Shown here: positions 7,267 to 11,395 of the stretch, in pieces
Layout: each line of letters opens with the position of its first letter
Numbering within the stretch: the stretch's first letter is position 1
DNA from: Flavobacteriaceae bacterium
GTDB lineage: Bacteria; Bacteroidota; Bacteroidia; Flavobacteriales; Flavobacteriaceae
Length of the DNA: 11,395 nt
Reading direction: 5' to 3'
Assembly (NCBI GenBank): GCA_030613745.1
Contig: JAUWLK010000061.1
Span: forward strand, 1 to 11,395
Notes under the pieces: generated by a model
Told to the model about the DNA's origin: nothing
The model's database searches: none
Seen by the model: the letters and a program-made list of their open reading frames with translations, nothing else
Program-made: the position numbers and the translations under genes

Positions 7267-7983
7267 ATGTGTACAGTAACTTATCTTCCGTTAGGTAATA
7301 ACAATTTTATTTTGACCTCAAGTCGTGATGTTCCGTTTGCACGGGAAAAAGCTTTACATCCTAAAAAATATATTGAAGAAGGTATTGAATTAATTTATCC
7401 GAAAGACGGTAAAGCGGAAGGAACTTGGATCGGTACCAGCTCAAAAAACAGATTAATTTGTTTGTTGAATGGCGGATTTGAATATCATACTTCCAGAGCA
7501 TCGTATAAAAAAAGTAGAGGAATTATTGTTAAAGATTTATTGAAAGTTGATGATATTCATTATGAATTACATAACATTGATTTAAAGGGTGTTGAGCAAT
7601 TTACCATAACTATTGTTGATTGGAATAGTTCTCTTGAACTGATTGAATTTGTTTGGGATGGCAAGAAAAAACATATCAAAATATTACCTCAAAAACTACA
7701 TATTTGGTCATCTTCTACCTTGTATGATGAAAGCGTAAAACAATTAAGACGTGATTGGTTTGTTGATTGGCAAAAAGACAAAGATTTTACCCAAAAAAAT
7801 ATTTTAAAATTTCATCATAATGCTGGTGTTGGCGATTCTAATATAGATATTGTTATGGATAGAGGTTTGGGAGGTACGGTTAGTATTACATCTGTAAAAA
7901 AAGAGCAAAATAGTATAATTATGAATTATGAAGATATTCTTGATACTAATAAAGAAGTTGAGATTTTAGAGTACAAAAGCTAA
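7267..7983 (+). CDS. NRDE (TANGO2-like) family protein
   Basis: This 238-residue protein starts MCTVTYLP. The cysteine at position 2 directly after the initiator Met is the hallmark of this family and is thought to act as an N-terminal nucleophile after Met removal. Position 18-22 reads SSRDV where the family name-giving motif would be N-R-D-E, so only R20 and D21 are kept. Further family-like parts are the GTWIGTSSKNRLICLLNGG block (about 57-75) and a late DSNIDIVMDRGLGGTVSITSV stretch. Bacterial members have no firmly established function. The eukaryotic homologue TANGO2 has been linked to Golgi organisation, lipid and haem handling. No signal peptide is seen. The 3' end overlaps the convergent DUF3667 gene by 18 bases. 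Confidence 0.85.
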   Translation: MCTVTYLPLGNNNFILTSSRDVPFAREKALHPKKYIEEGIELIYPKDGKAEGTWIGTSSKNRLICLLNGGFEYHTSRASYKKSRGIIVKDLLKVDDIHYELHNIDLKGVEQFTITIVDWNSSLELIEFVWDGKKKHIKILPQKLHIWSSSTLYDESVKQLRRDWFVDWQKDKDFTQKNILKFHHNAGVGDSNIDIVMDRGLGGTVSITSVKKEQNSIIMNYEDILDTNKEVEILEYKS

Positions 7984-9099
7984 AAATGAAATAATTACAC
8001 CTCCGACAGTTGACAGGATTATAAAAACAATATTTAGCAAAAAGTATTTAATAACAGTTTTAGTTCTACTTTGTTTATAAAAGTTTCGTAAAGATTTGTA
8101 TAAATATAATAAAAAGACTACAAAAAATATACCTATACCAATATCTGTTTTAAAAATTCTATCAAAAAGAGTAAAGAAAATAAGGAATATAAAAAATACA
8201 GTTTGCACGTTAAAAACTAATACTAGATGTTCGGTGTAATTTTTTTTACCTCTAATGTATAAGAGTGAAAGAAATAAAGTAAAAATAGGCAGCATAAAGA
8301 ATAAAGCAATGGATATTTTAGAAATAATATTATCGATAAAAGAATTTCTAAAATCAGAATCAACACTAAATTTATTAAAATCTTGTGCTTTTTTATAGTA
8401 AAAAATATTCCACCTTGTTTTTTTATGACCTAAACTATCTAAAGCTTGAAGAATTGGAATAGCTTTATTTTCTTTATCAAATTCCATAAAATCATTCACT
8501 TTTTCATAAATACGTAGAACTTTAAGATCTTTTATATTTTTACCACCAACAGAAATTTCTGGTTTAATATCATTTAAAATGGAATCGATTACGGTATTGT
8601 TTATAGAATCATTATTTGTGATGACGGGTAAGTTGACTATGATATCTTTTGCAGCTAAATCTTTTTCAAGCTGACGTAGATTTTTAGTTTCTTCTTTTAT
8701 AATAGAATCGGTTGCTGTTTGAGTGTCATTTTTAGAAAATGAACCTGAAATTTTATATTCATCTAATGCCGAAAATAAGCCTTGGATTAAAAAGAAAACA
8801 ATGGTTACATGTAAATATAATTGAAACGGATTTACATATTTTCTTCGTTTACCTTCAATATATTCTTTTGAAACTTTGCCTGGTTTAAATAATAATGGGA
8901 TAAATGTTTTAAAAAAACGAGTGTCAAATGAAAAGAATCCAGAGAAGAATTCTGATATAAATTGTTTTATACTTAGTGGAAGTTCATCATTTACCTGCCC
9001 GCAATTAGAGCAAAAATTATCATTATCTGATATAGGTTGATTACAGTTTAAACATATAATACCTTTTTTGTTTTTGGTAAATCGAGTAGTAGATTTCAT
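7966..9099 (-). CDS. DUF3667 family zinc-ribbon membrane protein
   Basis: This 377-residue protein has an N-terminal zinc ribbon with C16/C19 (CLNC) and C30/C33 (CSNC). The block FSFDTRFFKTFIPLLFKPGKV (about 56-76), then YIEGKRRKYVNPFQLYLH, is typical of DUF3667. A first membrane segment follows (about 97-112). A long polar region of about 140 residues comes next, and then four hydrophobic segments to the C-terminus (about 258-282, 292-316, 322-338 and 351-377). The family is common in Bacteroidota and has no known function. The gene lies 77 bases downstream of apaG on the same strand without a convincing promoter between them, so it may be read from apaG. Its 3' end overlaps the NRDE gene by 18 bases. 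Confidence 0.82.
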   Translation of the reverse strand: MKSTTRFTKNKKGIICLNCNQPISDNDNFCSNCGQVNDELPLSIKQFISEFFSGFFSFDTRFFKTFIPLLFKPGKVSKEYIEGKRRKYVNPFQLYLHVTIVFFLIQGLFSALDEYKISGSFSKNDTQTATDSIIKEETKNLRQLEKDLAAKDIIVNLPVITNNDSINNTVIDSILNDIKPEISVGGKNIKDLKVLRIYEKVNDFMEFDKENKAIPILQALDSLGHKKTRWNIFYYKKAQDFNKFSVDSDFRNSFIDNIISKISIALFFMLPIFTLFLSLLYIRGKKNYTEHLVLVFNVQTVFFIFLIFFTLFDRIFKTDIGIGIFFVVFLLYLYKSLRNFYKQSRTKTVIKYFLLNIVFIILSTVGGVIISFLAFVL

Positions 9100-9176
9100 T
9101 AATAAAAAATATAAATCCCTATAAATATAAAGATTTTAAATTTTATTCAAACAAATTGAGGTTTATAAAAAGAAAA

Positions 9177-9563
9177 TTAGTTTAAAGCAGCTGGTAACAT
9201 CAACTGAAAAGTTGGAATTTGCACTTTAAAATCTTCAGACGTTGTAAAATTAATCATATTGTAATACCCATTCATTGAGCCCATAGGTGATGTTAAAAAA
9301 CAATGTGATGTATAAGTATGGCTTTCTTTAGGGTTTAAAATGGGTTTTTTACCAATAACTCCTTCTCCTTCAATTATTTCAATATTATTTAAAGAGTCAA
9401 AAATATTCCAATGACGGCTCAATAATTGTACCGTATCACTGCCTTGATTTTCAATAGTAATACTATAACTAAAAGTGTAATACATTCTCATGTTTTGATA
9501 ACGTTTACCTTCATAATTAGTAATAACTGAAATTTTAATTCCTTTAGTTATTTGTTGTATCAT
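9177..9563 (-). CDS. apaG: ApaG family protein
   Basis: The 128 residues cover a complete ApaG domain, a small fibronectin-III-like beta sandwich. The hallmarks are YTFSYSITIENQG (29-41), the strand VQLLSRHWNIFDS (45-57), the glycine-rich VIGKKP part of GEGVIGKKP (66-74), and the C-terminal TSPMGSMNGYY (91-101). In Enterobacteria the gene lies with ksgA and apaH and was named for a Co2+ resistance/Mg2+ efflux phenotype. The molecular function is unsettled, and the same fold occurs in some eukaryotic F-box proteins. Here its neighbours are DUF3667 downstream and the Rrf2 regulator upstream. The 40-base gap to the Rrf2 stop contains a -7-like box, so apaG need not depend on the regulator transcript. 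Confidence 0.93.
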   Translation of the reverse strand: MIQQITKGIKISVITNYEGKRYQNMRMYYTFSYSITIENQGSDTVQLLSRHWNIFDSLNNIEIIEGEGVIGKKPILNPKESHTYTSHCFLTSPMGSMNGYYNMINFTTSEDFKVQIPTFQLMLPAALN

Positions 9564-9591
9564 TTCTTAGATATTGAAAATTATGAACTTA

Positions 9592-9599
9592 CAAAGATA
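9592..9599 (-). promoter_or_regulatory. Putative -7 box for apaG
   Basis: The minus strand reads TATCTTTG, matching TAnnTTTG, about 28 bases upstream of the apaG ATG and just after the Rrf2 stop codon. No -33 TTG is evident. Confidence 0.4.
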
Positions 9600-9603
9600 A
9601 GTA

Positions 9604-10038
9604 TTATTTTAAAAAGATAAAAGATTTCCCTTTTTTGGTTTCTTCAGCAAAATAGGCAATACTTTTTTCTGAAAGTTCCTTTTTTAACTCTGTTTTGAAT
9701 GGAGAAATTATATGGTGTATTGCACACGGGTTTTCATCACTACATTTAGGCAATCCAAAAAAACATTCATTAAACAGATTTAATCCATCTATACACTCAA
9801 TAACATCAATTAAACTTTTAGAAAGTTCCTTTTCGGTTAAATAGAAACCACCATTAGGTCCTTTAGTTGATCTGATAATTTTTGCTTTGCTAAGTGTTTG
9901 AAAAATCTTTGCTAAAAAAGGAGCAGGAATATCAATTAGTTCAGCAACTTTTTTTGAACCTAGTTTGTTTGATTCGTTTGCACTAATTGCAAGATATAAA
10001 ACGGCTCTTATAGCATATTTACTTTGGTTGCTTAACAT
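9604..10038 (-). CDS. Rrf2 family transcriptional regulator, likely Fe-S (NsrR/IscR-like)
   Basis: This 144-residue winged-helix regulator starts MLSNQSKYAIRAVLYLA, the standard Rrf2 beginning. The recognition helix region is around IPAPFLAKIFQTLSKA (37-52) and the wing carries STKGPNGGFYL (57-67). Three cysteines, C92, C99 and C105 (C-x6-C-x5-C), plus H108, sit where IscR and NsrR bind an iron-sulfur cluster; C82 is an extra cysteine. NsrR proteins sense nitric oxide and IscR senses Fe-S status. The spacing matches neither archetype exactly, so I leave the signal open. It is divergent from the fasciclin/cytochrome c/nosZ-like run, and its leader carries an 11-bp inverted repeat. That arrangement suggests it controls this operon and itself. 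Confidence 0.9.
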   Translation of the reverse strand: MLSNQSKYAIRAVLYLAISANESNKLGSKKVAELIDIPAPFLAKIFQTLSKAKIIRSTKGPNGGFYLTEKELSKSLIDVIECIDGLNLFNECFFGLPKCSDENPCAIHHIISPFKTELKKELSEKSIAYFAEETKKGKSFIFLK

Positions 10039-10047
10039 GGTATAAAT

Positions 10048-10075
10048 ATATAAAAGATAAGTACATCTTTTATAT
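10048..10075. promoter_or_regulatory. Perfect 11-bp inverted repeat in front of the Rrf2 gene (candidate operator)
   Basis: ATATAAAAGAT (10048-10058) and ATCTTTTATAT (10065-10075) are exact reverse complements separated by AAGTAC. The repeat ends 9 bases before the Rrf2 ATG. The core AAGAT-N6-ATCTT resembles the AAGATG/CATCTT half sites known for NsrR-type Rrf2 proteins, so autoregulation by the adjacent regulator is the simplest reading. As RNA it would also form a hairpin over the Rrf2 ribosome-loading region. Confidence 0.6.
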
Positions 10076-10087
10076 GATAAATATCAT
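10074..10087. promoter_or_regulatory. Crp/Fnr-like palindrome upstream of the nos-type operon
   Basis: ATGATAAATATCAT is a perfect 6-2-6 palindrome. It contains TGAT-N4-ATCA and matches 8 of 10 fixed bases of the FNR box TTGAT-N4-ATCAA. Its centre (10080.5) is about 41.5 bases before the start expected from the TACTTTTG box at 10110-10117. It shares its first two bases with the end of the neighbouring 11-bp inverted repeat. Confidence 0.5.
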
Positions 10088-10096
10088 TTTAAGTGT

Positions 10097-10104
10097 TATA
10101 TTTG
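10097..10104 (+). promoter_or_regulatory. Alternative -7 box for the fasciclin/cytochrome operon
   Basis: TATATTTG is a second TAnnTTTG match, 13 bp upstream of the TACTTTTG box. A start here would place the Crp/Fnr-like palindrome near -29, inside the RNA polymerase footprint, so it fits activation less well. Confidence 0.3.
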
Positions 10105-10109
10105 TTACA

Positions 10110-10117
10110 TACTTTTG
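10110..10117 (+). promoter_or_regulatory. Putative -7 box for the fasciclin/cytochrome c/nosZ-like operon
   Basis: TACTTTTG matches TAnnTTTG. There is no TTG at the -33 position. A Crp/Fnr-like palindrome sits about where a class II activator would replace it. The leader to the first ATG would be about 50 bases. Confidence 0.5.
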
Positions 10118-10121
10118 TGAC

Positions 10122-10129
10122 CAAAATTA
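10122..10129 (-). promoter_or_regulatory. Putative -7 box for the Rrf2 regulator gene
   Basis: The minus strand reads TAATTTTG, with a TTG (complement of 10153-10155) 23 bases upstream as a possible -33 element. It faces the rightward -7 box across 4 bp, so the two divergent promoters overlap. The 11-bp inverted repeat would then lie in the Rrf2 leader. Confidence 0.4.
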
Positions 10130-10170
10130 CATAAGAAATTAAATTTATATAACAACTTAAATTAATAACA

Positions 10171-10752
10171 ATGAAAAGTAAAATTTTTGCGATAGTATTA
10201 TTGTTCTTGTTCATTTTTTACTCTTGTAATACCGAAAAGAAACAAGATATGGTTAAAAGCGAAGTCAAACAAGAACCAAAAGCTGTTAAAGACCATGGAC
10301 AAGCAGGTGTTGCAGCAGTAGAAGGAGAGCAATTAAACGCACTTCAAGTGGCTAAATCAATTGAAGATTTCTCAACTTTAGTAGTAGCTATCGAAACAGC
10401 TGGTGTACAAGATGCAGTTGTAAATACAGGTCCGTTAACAATTTTAGCTCCATTAAATTCAGCCTTTGCTAAATTACCTGAAGGAACAGTTGAAACTTTA
10501 TTAAAACCTGAAAATAAAGCAAAATTAGCCTTTATATTGATTAATCATGTTGCGCCAGCAAATTATCCAATTAAACAATTAAAAAAAGATGCGAAAAAAG
10601 GTAGAAAACTATATGTGGCTTCAGGAGAATATTTAGTTGTTGAAGACAAGGATGGTGAAATTTACATTGGAGGAACAAAAATTTTAAAATCTGTAAAAGT
10701 AAGTAATGGTTGGATTCACGTTATAGATGATGTGTTGGTTCCAGCCGAATAA
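10171..10752 (+). CDS. Fasciclin (FAS1) domain lipoprotein
   Basis: The 193-residue protein begins with a lipoprotein signal (hydrophobic 5-18, then C19 in FYSC), so it should be lipid-anchored outside the cytoplasm. A charged linker (20-52) leads to one FAS1 domain (about 55-191). The domain carries the H1 motif TILAPLNSAFAKLP (90-103), the central NHV (125-127, YH-motif position) and the H2 motif GWIHVIDDVLVP (180-191). FAS1 domains mediate adhesion or protein contacts, and their role in bacteria is mostly unknown. It is the first gene of a rightward operon, 27 bases before the cytochrome c gene. I recall fasciclin genes recurring in flavobacterial nitrous oxide reductase clusters, which suggests an accessory role there, but no activity is known. 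Confidence 0.9.
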   Translation: MKSKIFAIVLLFLFIFYSCNTEKKQDMVKSEVKQEPKAVKDHGQAGVAAVEGEQLNALQVAKSIEDFSTLVVAIETAGVQDAVVNTGPLTILAPLNSAFAKLPEGTVETLLKPENKAKLAFILINHVAPANYPIKQLKKDAKKGRKLYVASGEYLVVEDKDGEIYIGGTKILKSVKVSNGWIHVIDDVLVPAE

Positions 10753-10767
10753 ATATTCAAAATAAAT

Positions 10768-10779
10768 ATTAAACTAAAT
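10768..10779 (+). repeat. 12-base leader motif, copy 1 (before cytochrome c)
   Basis: ATTAAACTAAAT ends directly at the cytochrome c ATG. The identical 12-mer occurs 1 base before the ATG of the next gene (11273-11284). There is no Shine-Dalgarno sequence in either gap, so this A-rich element may serve as the translation initiation enhancer of the operon. Confidence 0.45.
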
Positions 10780-11256
10780 ATGAAATTAAAATTTTTAACT
10801 GTATTTGCACTAGGTGCTTTATTGATTAGTTGTGGAGGAGAAAAAGCTAAAGAAGATGTAGCTAAAACTCCTGTAAAGGAAGAAATTAAGACTGAGGTTA
10901 AAACTGAAGTCGTTAAAATTGACCCGATGACTGATAAAGGTGTTGGACCAATCAAAACTTTAACTTTAGGTGATATTGATGATAGCTTGGTTGCAATAGG
11001 TCATGAAGTATATAAGGTAAAATGTACAGCATGTCATAAAATTAGTAAAAGATTTGTTGGTCCAGGTTTAAAAGGTGTTACAGAAAGAAGAACTCCTGAG
11101 TGGATCATGAATATGATCTTAAATCCTGAATTGATGGTAAAGGAAAATGAAACAGCTAAACAATTATTGATAGAGTACAGTGCGCCAATGGCTAATCAAA
11201 GCTTAACAGAAGAAGAAGCTAGAGCAATTTTAGAATATTTAAGAACTAAAAATTAA
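10780..11256 (+). CDS. Single-haem c-type cytochrome, lipoprotein
   Basis: This 158-residue protein has a lipoprotein signal peptide (hydrophobic 5-17, lipobox LISC with C18), then a Lys/Glu-rich flexible linker (about 21-50) with a repeated EVKTEV element. A class I cytochrome c domain follows. Haem is attached at CTACH (C82, C85, H86). The likely second axial ligand is M137 in YSAPMANQSL, followed by the C-terminal helix EEEARAILEYLRTKN. It should be anchored to a membrane facing the periplasm, with the haem domain on a tether. The position between the fasciclin gene and the nosZ-like gene, 29 bases before the latter, suggests it passes electrons to N2O reductase. The family assignment is firm and the partner is inferred from context. 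Confidence 0.92.
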   Translation: MKLKFLTVFALGALLISCGGEKAKEDVAKTPVKEEIKTEVKTEVVKIDPMTDKGVGPIKTLTLGDIDDSLVAIGHEVYKVKCTACHKISKRFVGPGLKGVTERRTPEWIMNMILNPELMVKENETAKQLLIEYSAPMANQSLTEEEARAILEYLRTKN

Positions 11257-11272
11257 AGAATAACTAAACTAA

Positions 11273-11284
11273 ATTAAACTAAAT
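11273..11284 (+). repeat. 12-base leader motif, copy 2 (before the nosZ-like gene)
   Basis: This is the same ATTAAACTAAAT as at 10768-10779, here inside a short tandem run (ACTAAACTAAATT, then AAACTAAATT) that fills most of the gap after the cytochrome c stop. Confidence 0.45.
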
Positions 11285-11285
11285 T

Positions 11286-11395
11286 ATGAAAACAATGATT
11301 AAATCAATTATTGCCATTCTTACCTTATCAGTTGTGATGATAAGTTGTGTTGATACAAATCAAAAATCAACTAAAAAAGGCGCCTTAAGTAGCAA
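11286..11395 (+). CDS. nosZ: Probable Sec-dependent (clade II) nitrous oxide reductase NosZ, N-terminal fragment
   Basis: Only 36 codons are present before the window ends. They encode a lipoprotein signal peptide (MKTMIKSIIAILTLSVVMIS, then C21) and a polar stretch with STKKGALSS. I recognise the Lys-rich segment followed by KGA as similar to the start of flavobacterial NosZ, which is a Sec-exported and often lipid-anchored clade II enzyme without a twin-arginine signal. The gene context (Rrf2 regulator, fasciclin, cytochrome c) is what I know from nos clusters in this group. NosZ reduces N2O to N2 using a CuA and a CuZ copper centre, and all of those ligands lie beyond the window. Another exported lipoprotein is possible on sequence alone. 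Confidence 0.65.
   Translation, partial: MKTMIKSIIAILTLSVVMISCVDTNQKSTKKGALSS

Noticed and set aside
10716..10955. A leftward 79-codon frame across the fasciclin/cytochrome c junction
   Set aside because: It overlaps two clearly coding, same-operon genes. Its Thr/Ser-rich product reflects the reverse complement of the Lys/Glu-rich linker.

Overview
The window is about 11.4 kb of AT-rich, gene-dense chromosome. It most likely comes from a member of the Bacteroidota, class Flavobacteriia. The signs are the low GC content, A-rich leaders in place of Shine-Dalgarno sites, several TAnnTTTG-type -7 promoter boxes, and families largely typical of this group (DUF6029, DUF3667 and a lipoprotein-type N-terminus that looks like flavobacterial NosZ). 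No gap between genes exceeds about 145 bases. I see no tRNA, rRNA, CRISPR array, transposase or phage gene.

Left part (1-5470). The 5' end of a leftward fatty acid desaturase gene is divergent from rsmG, the 16S rRNA G527 methyltransferase. rsmG converges on a DUF502 membrane protein, and the two stop codons share one TTAA. Next comes a leftward pair: a secreted TlpA-like thioredoxin, then a DUF6029 outer-membrane protein whose only two cysteines form a C-x4-C near the C-terminus. Rightward from there are a 59-residue CxxC/CxxH protein and an FHS-type sugar MFS transporter. A clear hairpin terminator closes that unit.

Middle part (5489-9603). This is housekeeping and poorly characterised material: pruA (proline catabolism, leftward), an NRDE/TANGO2-like protein (rightward), a DUF3667 zinc-ribbon membrane protein (leftward, overlapping the NRDE gene by 18 bases) and apaG (leftward).

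Right part (9604-11395). This appears to be the start of a nitrous oxide reduction (nos) cluster. A leftward Rrf2-family regulator with a C-x6-C-x5-C cluster motif is divergent from a rightward run of three predicted lipoproteins: a FAS1 (fasciclin) protein, a single-haem cytochrome c, and the first 36 codons of a gene I read as Sec-type (clade II) nosZ. The 132-base region between regulator and operon is the most structured non-coding DNA here. It holds an 11-bp perfect inverted repeat just before the regulator start, an abutting TGAT-N4-ATCA (Crp/Fnr-like) palindrome, and two -7 boxes in opposite orientation that face each other across 4 bp. If the nos transcript starts from the TACTTTTG box, the Crp/Fnr-like site is centred near -41.5, a classical activating position. 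The inferred picture is oxygen/nitrogen-oxide control by a Crp/Fnr activator and an Fe-S Rrf2 protein over a membrane-anchored N2O respiration module. The nosZ call rests on a short N-terminus only.
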